A stretch of DNA of 64,000 nt, from contig JAUIRK010000976.1 of the NCBI GenBank assembly GCA_030549495.1, positions 606,501 through 670,500 on the forward strand. Reading direction: 5' to 3'. The notes beneath the pieces were generated by a model that saw nothing but the letters and a program-made list of their open reading frames with translations, had not been told where the DNA came from and made no database searches. A program made the position numbers and the translations under genes. This DNA comes from Nectonema munidae (lineage: Eukaryota > Nematomorpha > Nectonematoida > Nectonematidae). Of the stretch, positions 47,101 through 58,224 are shown piece after piece. How positions within the stretch are numbered: position 1 is the first letter of the stretch; every line of letters begins with the position of its first letter.

Positions 47101-48774
47101 GCCGAAGTTCTTAAGTTTGACAATCGTTTGAATCAAAATGGCTTAAAGCAAATTTGTTTGTTTTCTGAAGAGGCGAGTCGCTTCAACTTAAGAATCTTAA
47201 ATCTCGCACCACCAGGCAAAATATTTAAAAATGAGTTCCCCTTTTCAGCTTGGTAATAATCTTAATTTCAAATATTTAGAATTGGTAGGTGTAACGTACT
47301 TTACAAACATCTCTTCCAACATTGTTTTTGTTCCAAACTCATTTTTTGAAAACATATGGCAACCAGTTTTGAAAGTTTTGAATGCTATGAGCCAGAATAA
47401 AGAAGTCAATATTATCATTGGTCCCGTTTTCGATAACAATCACGATGGTCACAGAGATAATGAAAAGGATCTAAAAGCGTACGTTTTTACTTTTTATAAC
47501 AAGGCTCGAAATTTACATCTACCTAGTTAATTTTTTAATCAACTATTAAATCCAAATTTATGACGAATACCAATAAAATCTGGCATTACTGACAAAAAAT
47601 ATTTTTAAATAAAAAAAAGAATCTAATAATTTTTACAGTATTTTATGTTTTTAACTTTCAAACTTTTTTTAATTCTACCACTCACCATTAGCCGAACCTC
47701 TGAATAACTCTTCTCAACAGTGAAGGTTGTCACTTGCCACCTAAATACGCGAGAACTTACAAATTTTAAATCTTGTTAATATTACAATTTAAAAAAGATC
47801 AACGTATTAATTTATTGATAGATTAAAAACCTAATTTTTATATTAAAAAAAAGGACAAAAATGGCAATCATCTTAAAAACAACCACTTGAATGTCTAGAG
47901 CAGTGGTTCCCAAACTTTTTTGCCTTGCGTTACTCAATTTAACATGCCCCAATAAGCATGTTACCCCTTTCAAAAAATGTTGCCACATAGATATATATGA
48001 CTAAATGAAAACACTAGAGATATTTTATATTTATTGTATTGGAGCATTGTTACAGTTTAGTTTACAACATTACATACTAAGACTATTTTGACATTAATTC
48101 TAACGTCAGGTAACATGTGTTCATAATTTTCAGAATTATAATTTTTTTTTAAAAACAAGTCCTTTCTGTTTGACTGTCACATTTAAAATAAAAAACCCTT
48201 ATTTTTTTATAACACGCTTTTATGTGATAGTAAAAATTGTCCTAGGCATCAAAATGCATTTTTTTTTATTTCAAAATATTGATCTACATATTCGGATCTA
48301 CATATCTACATATTATCTACAGTTGGATCTACATATCGGTCTTTTTTATGCACATCCCTACAAAAAATTTTGATTCATGATTCTTCGCTTTTTAGAATAA
48401 AGGGCATTTACTTGCCAACAGACCTTTTTATCCTCGTGTCTTGGTGTGGTGAAAGTCCAAAAGATTTACTAAATGCTAGTCACAAATCTAAATGCACCAA
48501 AGCTAAAGACATCAAGGTCAATGCATTCATTCTGCCGATAACTGATAATTCTCAAAATTGTGAGGTAACTCAAACCCCATCCATTTCTCCCTTTATACAA
48601 CAACAGACATTTGTGTATCCTTCAATCTTTTAATAGAGCGCGGAAGAACTTTTGCTGTCGCATTACTGCCGAGTTTTGGATATCGAGTTGGTCACTGGAT
48701 TGCATTTTTTCTCCAACCTTGACAGTGAATATGAAAGACTGCAAACAACTTTAAAAATGCCACTAGCACATTGA
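32161..48774 (+). CDS. Ectonucleotide pyrophosphatase/phosphodiesterase, ENPP1-3 type (5' end missing)
   Basis: Hydrolyses nucleotide pyrophosphate or phosphodiester bonds outside the cell (family knowledge). Phase-consistent exons: 32161-32329, 34710-34829, 34895-34970, 35045-35078, 35135-35267, 36830-36938, 36996-37112, 38296-38458, 38515-38590, 43572-43659, 43724-43899, 47074-47478 (one base out of frame near 47240-47248), 48396-48564, 48637-48774. Catalytic residues seen: Asp of FGLDGFR, nucleophile Thr of YPTKTFPN, Asp/His of EPDHTSHTYGP, Asp-His of LSDHGM, His of GAHGFD. After DLLNIKPAPNNGT comes the nuclease-like domain: GPVFDNNHDGHRD, LPTDLFILVSWC, ELVTGLHFF. The 3' end (SAEELLLSHYC to a stop at 48774) is complete. 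Not found: N-terminus/membrane anchor and about 30-40 residues after TICSSLT. Intron 43660-43723 is GC-AG; intron 36939-36995 is 57 bp. AATAAA follows at about 48814. It may be a working gene if the frame offset is an error. Confidence 0.85.
33640..33830 (+). mobile_element. hAT transposase C-terminal relic in ENPP intron 1
   Basis: SIAAVERLFSTGKSLLSHSN followed by FEMLLFLKRNF matches the hAT dimerisation domain (A-x-E-R-x-F-S...L...N-x-E-x-L-L-F-L). It differs from the hAT at 29.5 kb and 7 kb. Other parts of the element in 32330-34709 were not recognised, and no terminal repeats were found. The rest of that intron shows nothing else I can name. Confidence 0.6.
35685..36479. mobile_element. 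hAT-type non-autonomous element in an ENPP intron
   Basis: The left end CAGTCATTCTCAATCTTTTG with ATGGATCC and the reverse-complemented right end CTAAGGTTTCCCAACGGGG with TCCACATGGACCCC are both variants of the hAT end CAGTGGTTCTCAACC...GGACCCC. Several ATGGACCCC motifs repeat near the right end (36366-36465). No open reading frame of note; TG-rich tract at 36170-36215. The target duplication is eroded. A stretch just upstream, ACAGTGTAACCTCAACTATC (35526), looks like an unrelated pogo-type end. Confidence 0.55.
37641..37790 (+). repeat. tRNA-derived SINE in an ENPP intron
   Basis: It reads GAAGGTTGATAGATACTAGG, CTTCGATCCCGCATCAAGCC, CATAGTTCGATACAAGCGG, GATGAAAACACC and ends with ACCTTTACCTTTACAT. 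The ACCTTTACC tail, also present in the copy at 60.0 kb, may be the 3' simple-repeat end of the family. Confidence 0.75.
38591..41354. other. First part of the 5-kb ENPP intron
   Basis: No exon recognised. A diverged DNA-transposon end (ATCATGGGACGG on the minus strand, about 40975) relates to the one at 2045-2125. A TTAATTAATTAATTAA tract is at 40580-40597 and GCTAGCTAGCTAG at 40381. Confidence 0.4.
41355..42676 (+). mobile_element. hAT element of the ZBED/GTF2IRD2-like group, degenerate
   Basis: The left end CCAGGGGTCACCAAATTACG followed by GCCCGC and the reverse-complemented right end CCAGAGGTCACCTAAC, then GCGGGTC, form clear inverted repeats. Coding remnants on the plus strand include TVDGGKNIAC (about 41820), SCVLKAVVSVVYFFRSHALN then HCQFQTFL (about 41966-42045), and 42251-42505 with FKEFCSTI and FSERFSHLD. 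These match hAT transposases related to GTF2IRD2/ZBED proteins (V-x-x-V-N-F-I-R-x-x-x-L-N-H-R-Q-F). It has multiple breaks. The target duplication is no longer clear. Confidence 0.75.
42677..43571. other. Rest of the 5-kb ENPP intron
   Basis: AT-rich, no exon or repeat recognised up to the acceptor at 43570-43571. Confidence 0.45.
44150..45800 (+). mobile_element. LINE, 5'-truncated, best-preserved reverse-transcriptase copy
   Basis: Blocks in order: YTVIKKNRSSSDCIEEMIKL (about 44340), SYDISKAFINPVDHQLLLEK (about 44436), TGLPQGSTLSPLLFNLLI (about 44609), FLYADDIYS (about 44696, the catalytic YADD), then a long frame 44811-45476 with ISILGFSISNFLS and the thumb/C-terminal region. At least three frame changes or stops interrupt it. 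The DIxKAF and YADD catalytic motifs survive. The 3' UTR ends in an A-rich tail (TAAATAAAAAAAATAAAAAC, about 45780-45799). A MITE (45478-45592) sits right at the stop codon. It lies in an ENPP intron in sense orientation. Confidence 0.75.
45478..45592 (+). mobile_element. piggyBac-derived MITE, right end lost
   Basis: It starts TTAACCTATTACCATAG and continues AATCAGACGATATTTAAA, GCAGACGAAGATGAAATTAC and TTATGTTCCCAAATGGGA, nearly identical to the copy at 59602-59739. The last about 20 bases of the family are missing here. It overlaps the LINE stop codon region, so it inserted into the LINE 3' UTR. Confidence 0.7.
45801..47073. other. ENPP intron sequence, unassigned
   Basis: One missing ENPP exon (the segment after TICSSLT) would be expected here or in 43900-44150; I could not find it. 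An ATAATAATA microsatellite lies at 46780-46799. A possible retroelement scrap near 46360-46500 is too short to classify. Confidence 0.4.
47901..47990 (+). repeat. hAT-type terminus (left end) in an ENPP intron
   Basis: CAGTGGTTCCCAAACTTTTT followed by TGCC matches the hAT terminal consensus closely. No right end was recognised before the exon at 48396, so the limits are unknown. The motif AAGCATGTTACCCC follows, as in some hAT ends that repeat the word near the terminus. Confidence 0.45.
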
Positions 48775-50840
48775 ACTCGCATTTCTCTTCTAAAGCTTAA
48801 CTTTTTGTCACTTAAATAAATCTCCTTTTCTTCATGACATTTGACAGTTTAATGAAAAAGCGCAATGTTATTTAACTTTTATTCCTTTTATTCAGAGTTG
48901 TGGAATCATGATCAAATTTTGTAGTTGCAGCTCCAAGACTTAAAATTGAAAAGCTTCAATTCTGAAAAAAATATTTACGTAGGTCCAGCTCTCTTCCACT
49001 TAATTGCTTGACAAAGGCATTATATAATGGTTAACCTTTTCTGTATATCATTGCCAATTGGTAGACGAATGGGAGTTATTGGATCCTTTAAAATATTTAA
49101 TTTAATCCGAATTTAAAATTCTTACTTTAAAAATGACAATATCTAACCCTAAGCCTAAACATATCTTATTCTTAACAGGCTTAGATTTGAAAATTTACTA
49201 TATTTCTTTTTTTACACTCCCATACTTTGTTATAGTGCCACTATAACATAGAAGTCTTTAAAAATTGCCTTTCTGTTCCTTTCCAAAAACAAAAATTTTT
49301 GCCAAGTTGTCTTCCTATTTTATTATTAATCAAACACAGAGCTATTATAGAAAAGTATCAATTTTAAAACACAGCAAAATCAAAGATGGAAATATGTAGT
49401 TGATTGAAAATACAATGACTTTGCCTCCGCTGTCTCCCCATTTTTATTATTTCAAATCAAGCGCGAAGCAAACGTTATTATAAATATTTCAAATCATAAT
49501 CATCATTGCACCGTGGTCTCCCCCTTTGTTATTTTATCCAATCATACATCGAACAAATTTTATCCTAAATGAAATTAATATGTAATTGATTATAATGAAT
49601 AAAATTATGAAAGATTATTGGATGGCATCACCTTTTGAGGGTTCGAAAGATAGTGACTAATAATATGAGGGGTTGTCTCTCTTGTTCAACCTCTTGAAGT
49701 ATTGAAAGATATCAAAACATGTGACAGATTATATATACGAGACTTCGTATGTTTCCCTTCATTCGTTAAAGATAGAAGCGTGAAGTGTGTGTAACATAAT
49801 AGCAGCTATGACGACATAATATCGTAGCAAGCAAAGTTGTATTTTTAAATAATAACTTACAAATTATATCTGAATGTTGAGTGACCGCTTTACCGAGTCA
49901 AATAACAATATAAATAATATCAATGCTTTCCCAAAATATTGGGCAGTAGCGGAAACATGAATTACTGGATTATGGAAGCATTTTAACACTTGTAAATTTT
50001 GCTCCCTATCATGTATGAACGGATTAACGAGAAACCGGTTTATTAAAAATCGGAATAACAAGACACGACTGAGGTAATATTACTACTTACAGCATTTTTT
50101 ACATGATAACGAAACTTAATATTTAATAAAAATGAACTTTACTACTTTTTTGCCATTCACGTGGTAATATTAGTAGCTAGTTATACGCATTTAGACACGT
50201 GGTTTATAAGCTATACATGTGTGTAACCATCATTGTTATCAGTTGTTGAGATATAAATCTCCCTATTTTGCTATTTAAATCTGATTTATAATCTATTGAC
50301 ATATGGGATAAAAATTTTTGTGAGCTTTTTGCCTTGAGACTCTTCTCTAATATAAATCGATATTGGCAAGCTTTCGATTGGCAATATGCTTCTGAGGCAT
50401 TTCCTATGCTTTAGAAGCAAAAGCCACTATACATACGTTTTTGTAAAAAACATTGAGCGCTTATAACTTTTTTTCGACAAAATGTAAATTCACCAAAACT
50501 TTAAATAGCTGTTAATATAGAACAAGAAAACCTGGTTTCAACGTTTCGGAAAATATATATTTAAATAATTTTATTAACCTAATACTACAATATGGAGTTT
50601 CCTTATCACATCCTATATATATATTAATAATATATGATAATAAACTTTAAATAATTATGACATATAAAACCCATATAAAGCTTAATTTTTTTAGTTTATC
50701 TAACTTAGAAGTAGCAATATTTGTCTTCGTTAAAAAAAGTACAAGTATTTGTCAAATGTTTGCGCATAAATAAAATATTATTTGGTTTCAATGTCGAAAC
50801 TATTGCGCCATATTTTCATAGATTTTTTTCGTCTGCTCAG
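48775..50840. other. Intergenic DNA between ENPP and the Sec7 gene
   Basis: Contains the likely ENPP polyadenylation signal (AATAAA about 48814). No other gene, RNA or repeat end was recognised. The Sec7 promoter and 5' UTR may lie in the last kilobase. Confidence 0.45.
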
Positions 50841-53800
50841 TGATGAAATTTATTTACAAAGGACGATTCAAAAGTTACAATTTATTAAAGTCTCCAAAAA
50901 GTAAGTCCGACTTAGAAAAAGAAAAATCCATAAACACTCTTCTTGTAGCAATTACAAAACATATCGAGTAAGTTTTATTTTTTTGTTTTTATTAAAAAAA
51001 AATACACTTTGCATCTAGTAATAATTTCAATCTTATAATGTATATAAAAAGATTAACCGTTGCTTTAAATTTAACTAAGAAAACAAACAAACCTATTGAT
51101 TAGTTTTTATAAGTTTAATTTATATATTTTCACATATAGAATATTAGTTTTTAATCTAAAAATTATAAGAAAATAAAATTAGCTTGCTTTTTCAAAAGTT
51201 ATCTCTAACTCTTTGAGACAAATGCATTAAGAAATAAACCAAAATTTTTTAACATAAAATATTTTTATTAATTGCTTAAGTACTTTAGTTATGTTAGTTG
51301 AAATTTGGTATTACCATGCGCCTGAAAATGCTTCATAAACCATGAATATGAAAATCTATCTAAATGATCTTTGTATTAAATAAGAATATTAAAAAAAGTA
51401 AAAATTCTACTATTTGTTAAAACATATTTAAAATTATTTTTGATACATGGCGAACAAAAGTCAATAAAGTTTCATTTTTTTAAAAAGAACAAAAAAAAAC
51501 ACTACAAACTAGTTTGAAGTAAATTTCTTTCTAATTTTTGGATTTTTTAGGTCAATAAAGTCAAAAATTTATTTTGGGTAAACTGTTTTTAGAAAACTAA
51601 AAATTAAAATATTTTCAACGATTATTTCTGTTTAATTATTAGTAATTATTATCATTCGAAACTTGAATTTACACTTTTACCTCCTAATTTTTAATTTCTA
51701 TGATTTAATTTTCATCATCAAATATGTTTTTAATTTTGTTGTTGAATAGAAAGGTGAAATAAAGCAAGGAAAATATGAAAAGAAAAATTTTGAATAAAAC
51801 ATCCTTTAAAAAATTTCAAAGATACACTCTTTCCAGGCTGAATAAAATTCAATAAAGTCAAAAATATTTAAAAAAAAAAAAGTCACTGTGACCAATTTAA
51901 TTGAGCAAAAATTTAAACAACTATTTGTAAATAGACAAAAATATAAAATTTTATTTTACTCAAAATTTTTAAATTTTTTTATTAATGTAAACCACAAGAA
52001 AAAACCAAGGAATGCTATCTCTAGGCTATATATAAAATTTATTGATCGGTTTTTAAACATGTTAGTCACGTGTAAATTACATTCTGTTTGCCTGTTGAAA
52101 ACCAAATTTCTCTTTTCTTTTGTATGAAGACGGGGGCATTTAAAAATCCCTCTTCTCAAATCCTATTATCATCCATAAACACGATATCCCGGACGAGATT
52201 TTGTCGACAATTATTATAAAACTTAAAATTTGCAATATTACAAATTTATAAGGCTCAGATTAGACTAATTTGATTATTCAAGTCACTTGTTTAGTTAATT
52301 AGGTATAGTTGGAATCATTTAAACAAATAAAAAGCGAAATTCTGAAAACACTGAATTTTTTATAGATAGACTAAAATGAGTTACCTTTCTATTTTTATAT
52401 AAAGTGAAAAATATATTTGATTTGAGCACTCTAATTAAAGCCAAGCTAATGCATCTATGTTAATATATAAGAAACATTTTGAAATTAGCGACAACAAGAC
52501 AGTGATATCCTATCAAAAGAAAAGAGAAGACAAAGAAAAAAAAGCATCAAAGCGGAAGAAGAAGAAGAGAAAAGAGGTGTCAATTTACATCTCATGCATA
52601 AATACTTTCAATAAGTAAGGACTTATATTTTGTATAGAAACTTTTCTTAACCAAACTTTATAGAGTTGTCTAATATATTCTTTCTTTGTTTCGCCAATAA
52701 AGATTATCTTTCAAAACTTTTCACCAGTTTTCATCAAGCTGTCATGAACTCCATCCAAAACTATACCTTCCCTTTTTAGTAGCATTTTTTCAAAGGCATT
52801 TGATTACAATTTTATCTCTCCTTAATCTAAATCTTTAGTTTGCCAAAAGTGATTCTCATTTCTCTGTTAGATTTTCGTTCATTTCACGCTTTTGTTTGAA
52901 ATAAAATCAGAGATAACAAATTTTTTAGATGTGAAGTTGATAAAAATTGCAGAAAAATCTATTGATTTACTATTTTATAAAACTTAAAAAATGATGTCTA
53001 CTTATTAAATCATCGTCGACCCATTTAAAAACTTCGAAACCTAAGCTAAGAAACACTACTTTGATGCGTAGACTTTTAAAAACGAACCGTCTGTTTATCT
53101 CGTTTTAATGCGTCAACTTAATGTGAACGATTTATAATTGTTGGGACATTGTCCTTTGGTTGGCCCTGAAAAGGTACATCTGAAGGATATCAATTTTGCG
53201 TTATACTCACTAAAGTACATTAATTGAGCCTAGTTTTGTTATTTCATAAGATAAATAGTTAGTTATAACGACTAAATTTGATGAATGAACATTAAAATTT
53301 CATGCATATAAAAAGAAAGCAAGCGAAACATTTTCAACCACTAAAGTCATCAAGGGATCGTGTAACCACTTTCAATAAAATAGACGAGCAGAACTAGCTT
53401 TAAGACTAGTGATTGATTTTGTTGAAATTTGTACCGATCCTTTGGTGACTTGATTAAAATTGGTTGAAAACCCCAAATTTTACCGTATAAAGACTGAGTT
53501 TTTGGAGATATTGATAAAAATATTTCTACTTTCCAAAAAGTTTAAAACTATATAGCTTTAGAGAGGGTCTGACTTATTTACGCAATTCCTTCAAAGAAAA
53601 ATCTTTAATTAGAAAAGAACAACTGAAAAAAGTGGGTTAAATTGAAGTTCCCTGAAATGGAGAAATCCTTTTGATTTGAATGAAATTAAAAAGACTATTT
53701 TTTGCCTGTATAAATCCACTTTTAATGATTCCTCGAACAAGAACTAAACTTTAAAACATTTGAATTACATACGCATGAGTGCATCGTAAAAGCAAAATGA

Positions 53801-56800
53801 ATGTCCTCTTTCCCAATGCGTTGTGTACTTTGTAATCGAATAAATGTTTTGATGCTATAAGTGAGAAAGAAATTATGATTTTTAAATAATTTTCTTTATT
53901 TAAAACACTACTATTTTATATACTACTACTGCATTGATTGAGACGGTAACGGTACATTCAATACATAAGTAGATAATGATCATCAACGCAAAGTGTTGGC
54001 GGTTAGTTTGTTGATGCTCACGTCCAGCCACTGGACGTCAGTTCAAACCTCATAGGAAACATTACACCAAAGTGGAACTGATTAGGCTTCAATAGCACAA
54101 ACCGGTCTTTCACAAAGTGTGCGCTTAGTGATGATGATCAAATACAAGAGAACTTACAATTTAAATCGTTTATAGTTTGTTTTATATTCTCGAATATAAC
54201 GAAAGAAATTTCGATTCTTTTCCATTTTTAGGAAATAAATGAATATATTTTTGCCGACTTTTGTCTTATTATTTTTGTCGATATTTGTAGTGCGTATTTT
54301 AAAGGAAGAGAATGCTTTTATCAAGTAATAAAAATCGGACTAAGATAGCGACTAAATTTGGTATGGATTTTATATTGGTGGCAGAGATCTGCAACACATT
54401 TTCTCTTATATTAAACCAAACAAAAATATTTTTTTGCTCTATCCAAACCGAACCTGAATAAAATTTAACTTTTCCTCCCTTATACGACCTGTTAATTTGA
54501 ATTTACAGTGTCCCAACTAACGGACCTGAATTTTGCAGATTTCTGATTTGTGCCTATCAGTGTTATGATGTATTGCAAGGTAATGAATAGTTAAGGAAAC
54601 CTTCTACAAATAAAGATTATGGTGAAGACATGATTAAGACGAAGTCAAAATTTAAGGAGATGGCTAGGGTATTATGTGGTTGATTATTATATGAGCATGA
54701 CGCGACTACTTTTTAGAAATGATATAACAATATCAATGATATAAACATGTTTCAATTATGCCACAAAAGTTTTAAAGCATTTTTTAGAATTGAAGTAAGT
54801 AAAATGGGTTAATTAAAAAAAATGAATTATTTTTACTTCGGGAATAACGGGAGCAAACGAGTTGAATAAATGGGTCTAAATGGGGACCTGAGTAAGGTTG
54901 GTTAGATACTTTTCGACAACTCAAGGTCTTGGGTTCGATCCCGCATCAAGCCTACTTTCCTCACATTTCGATACAAGCGGCGCAATCGTGTCTTCTCGAT
55001 GAAAACACCCCACGGTACCTAAACAAAATTTGTTAGTGTAAATAAACGCAAGCACGAAAATGTTGATGCAAAAAGACTGAATATTTTTCTCATATAAAGG
55101 AAAAGTATATACTTTCAAAATACGAAGTGGACATATATTCGAAATTGTATAATAGAGAAATCAACATCCTCGAACACAATGCATTATTTGAATCTTTATT
55201 TTAAAGGGATCCAGAAAAAGGAATTAACATGTTCATAGAGCATGGCTACATATCAGATAGCTATGGAAGCATTGCTGATTTTTTATTCTCTCGCAAAGGA
55301 CTTAAGAGGATGGTGGTCGGAAACTTTCTAGGCAATGTTCACAGTCAAAAAAACTTTATGGTGATGAAGTAAGTGCAAAATATAATTCTACAAACTTAAT
55401 ATGGAGTTTTTGGGATAGAAGTAAGTGGGTTACACCATGAATATTATGCCTATATCAAGTCTAAATCTTAAATCTCTTAACGTCTAAAGAAATTTACGAA
55501 TGGCTTTTTTCGGAATATTGAATATGCGAAAGCTTTCAAAATGGTTGCCTACATGAATATTATTCGTATTACTCTCCCAAAATTATTTTGGTAATTCTGA
55601 TTCTGATAAGTAAAAAACATAATTGTAGATATTTACAAACGAGTTTAGCTAGCTGTAGAAGTGTAGAAAGATAGATGAATTTCCTAACTCAAGATAAGTT
55701 ATAATTTAATAAAATGAAAGCAGTTTCTACTCTCCAAACTTTAAATGCCAGGAAGAGAACGTCCGTTAACCAAAGTTAAATACTTGGACAAAGCTTCAAG
55801 AACTCATAGATGTAAATGCAACTATATTGCCTGCATTACAATAATATTTCAACATTCAATCTTAATCGGGAAATGAGTGTCTATTTTTTTTAGAGAATTT
55901 TGCCAAAAGTTGGACTTTAGTGATATGGAAGTAGAAGAAGCTTTTCTTTATTTTCAAACCTTCGTACAACTTCAAGGTGAAACACAACAAATCGCAAAAA
56001 TTTTAAACGTGAGATTTTGTATTTTTTAATATCCATATCAACTGTTTTCCGCCTCTCCTAAAAATGGCTAAATTCCTAGTTTCTGTACATTTTAATGAAA
56101 CATAAAATCGAGAAAATTTGTTTTATATCAACTACAGTATAAAAAACGAGAATATTGAACATAGCTTCTATTTCCTAATTTTATTTATCAACTTGTCCAC
56201 ATTAAAACATTGCTAACATGAAGAATTTTGTTTCTGTGACTGTATGAGTGTGTTATGTCCATATGTGTTGTCTGTGCTTGAGTATAATAGGGTGTGAATA
56301 TGTGTAAGGAAGTTGAGTGTGCAATTTTAGTTTACCCACATCATTCCATCCTCAGTTCAAACTTAAACAAGATTTCTTCATTTTAAGGTATTTTTAAGTC
56401 AGAGCTTTCTCTTGGATGAAATGGGTTATAAATACCTTTATTAAAGCATTTAAAAATTTATTTCCCATTATTGGAAAATCATGATTTTGTCTTAAGATGT
56501 TATTCACTAAATAACTATAATTTCGAATATATACCGCTCTAATTCCGTCTTAAATTGTTAGAGTAGCACTAGTGAGCCTATGCTGAAACTTTAATTGAGT
56601 GTGAGGCAAAGAATTAATAATGATTATAATGCTATGAAAAGATAAAAAATGAGAAACGCAATTTTCTTATAGTTTTCAAGATCATAAACTTCATTCCTTG
56701 ATTTTTTACCCTAGGTTTGTAAATTCTCATTCGCATAAAATTTTATCCTTTCATACAATTCCTCAAGTTCATTTTTAAAACAATTATGGATATATGAACA

Positions 56801-58224
56801 GTTGAAAAAAAGTTTAAAAAGCTGTCTAATACAAGAATTACTAAATTTTATTTTAAATAATTTTTATTGTAATTAAAATTTTTATTTTGCAAAATATTTC
56901 TATCGTTAGTAAAGAAACAAATACTAAAATAAGGATGATTGCATTTTTTAGCCTTTTTAACTTCTTTTATATTGAACAAATTCTATTTGAATATTAGAGA
57001 TGTATGGGATGCGAAACTTTTTGGAGCTATTTTGAACGGATATCAAATTTGACATCATAGCGGATGCGAGAATTAATTTCTTTTTAGAGGATGCGGATAT
57101 CATAATTGCTATTCTAAGCAAACGCTCTTAAAAATTTAGAGAAAATATGTCAATGTGTATCTGTTATCATAAAGACATCACAAAATTTTTTGATAAGGTA
57201 AAAATTTCTAAAAAAAACTTTGAGGTATATAGAAAAAAGAAAAATGATTGAAAATTTTGGATGTGGATGTTGAAACTTAAATGATGCGCGGGTGAGGATG
57301 TTAAGAGGATGTACAAATTTTTGAGGATAATTCGTATCTGCGAAAGCGAATCTCTAATGCATCTCTATTGAATATCCAAGCGGCACAAGCTTACGACTTT
57401 AAAGTAGGGGTGTTAGATTTTTGTATCATAGCTAACCTGGAGAAATATGGACCTGAAAAAATTGACGGCCAAAAGCGTGAAAGAAAAGAAGAATTTTTAT
57501 ATTAGAGCTCGATTTTTCAAATCTTCTTTTTTGAAAGTACAAAATAAGTAAATGAAAAGGCCGAAACCTTCTATATTCCCTGCGATTCACTTATTAAGTA
57601 TCATTTAAAAGCTAGACATGTAGCAGTCACACACATTAACATTTATGAAAAAGTTTAAGGGGAGGGGGGGGGCGGTCGGTAAACCGATATTGTAGCCCTT
57701 TATATTATTTTTATGAATAAAAATGAAAAAAAGATTTATTTTGTTTAAGAAATTTCTGTATAAAATATGAAAACATCCATTGAAAATTTTTGCAATACAG
57801 GGAAATTTCGAATATCCGAATTTTCGCCTATCCAAACAACCAGCATGCCCAACTAAATATTAAAGTTTATACCATACATTTTTTAGTTTTCACGTATCCG
57901 AACAATTTCTTTGCCTCCGAAACTGTTTGGATACTTGAGATTCTACATAATTAAGGCATCACACCCCCACCGCCTCTATAATTTCGGGTAAGTGCACCCA
58001 TGATTGCAGGGAACATTATACCCTGCCGCTGAATCTGATGCATGAATTAAAACAGGTATTCTGCAAGAGATACACACAATGCAATGAAGAACACCCCAGC
58101 AAGTTCACTTCGAAGGATGCGCTTTTCCTCCTAACGTATGCGATTGTCATGCTCAACACAGATCTGCACAATCCAGCTGTTAAAAGAAAGATGTCGATCA
58201 ATCAATTCATCAGCAATATAAAAA
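50841..58224 (+). CDS. Sec7-domain Arf guanine-nucleotide exchange factor (partial)
   Basis: Catalyses GDP/GTP exchange on Arf GTPases at membranes (family knowledge). Exons: 50841-50967 (candidate, begins with ATG at 50843; ends ATC GA|GTAAGT), 55207-55368, 55894-56008, 58056-58224; phases fit throughout. Sec7 landmarks: EDPEKGINMFIEHGY, then IADFLFSRKGLKRMVVGNFL, KLDFSDMEVEEAFLYFQ, FVQLQGETQQIAK with the Glu of the catalytic glutamate finger (consensus FRLPGE), VFCKRYTQCN, and LLTYAIVMLNTDLHNPAVK, the Arf-binding groove motif. The last exon ends FISNIK and a GTAAAC donor; the end of Sec7 and any PH domain were not found. RKGLxRxxVGNFLGN looks nearest to IQSEC/schizo-type GEFs, but GETQ recalls EFA6; the subfamily is open. 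The first exon is the least certain. Confidence 0.75.
51450..51890. repeat. Possible non-autonomous relative of the hAT at 6361
   Basis: AAAAGTCAATAAAGT at about 51457, GGTCAATAAAGTCAAAAAT at about 51550 and TTCAATAAAGTCAAAAATAT at about 51849 repeat the subterminal GTCAATAAAGTCAA word of the hAT element at 6361-8616. True ends and target duplication were not resolved. Confidence 0.35.
51891..53985. other. Sec7 intron, unassigned
   Basis: No exon or repeat end recognised. A purine-rich stretch (GAAGAAGAAGAGAAAAGAGG) is at 52556-52576. Confidence 0.4.
53990..54135 (+). repeat. Second tRNA-derived SINE family, single copy
   Basis: GTGTTGGCGGTTAGTTTGTT, CCAGCCACTGGACG and CAGTTCAAACCTC (B-box-like) give a tRNA-like head; the body (CACCAAAGTGGAACTGATTA, CACAAACCGGTCTTTCACA) differs from the other SINE family. 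Ends in GATGATGATCAAATAC. Single copy here, so the family is inferred from structure only. Confidence 0.5.
54885..55025 (+). repeat. tRNA-derived SINE in the Sec7 intron
   Basis: CTGAGTAAGGTTGGTTAGAT, CAACTCAAGGTCTTGGG, GGTTCGATCCCGCATCAAGC, CATTTCGATACAAGCGGCGC, TCGATGAAAACACCCCACGG. It lies about 180 bases before the exon at 55207, in sense orientation. Confidence 0.8.
56009..56994. other. Sec7 intron, unassigned
   Basis: A TG-rich patch lies at 56230-56330; no exon recognised. Confidence 0.4.
56995..57367. mobile_element. 373-bp hAT-type MITE with perfect 8-bp target duplication
   Basis: Starts TAGAGATGTATGGGATGCG and ends with the inverse GCATCTCTA. It is flanked by TTGAATAT on both sides (56987-56994, 57368-57375). 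GGATGCG/GGATGTGG words recur inside, and both subterminal regions carry TTCG/GCGAAA boxes. No coding capacity. Confidence 0.8.
57796..57949. mobile_element. Short pogo/Tigger-like MITE
   Basis: Left end TACAGGGAAATTTCGAATAT then CCGAA; reverse-complemented right end TATGTAGAATCTCAAGTATC then CAAACAG. TA at both edges, and the TATCC-AA core words recur internally (CCTATCCAAAC, CGTATCCGAAC), as in pogo-type ends. The repeats are diverged. Confidence 0.45.
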
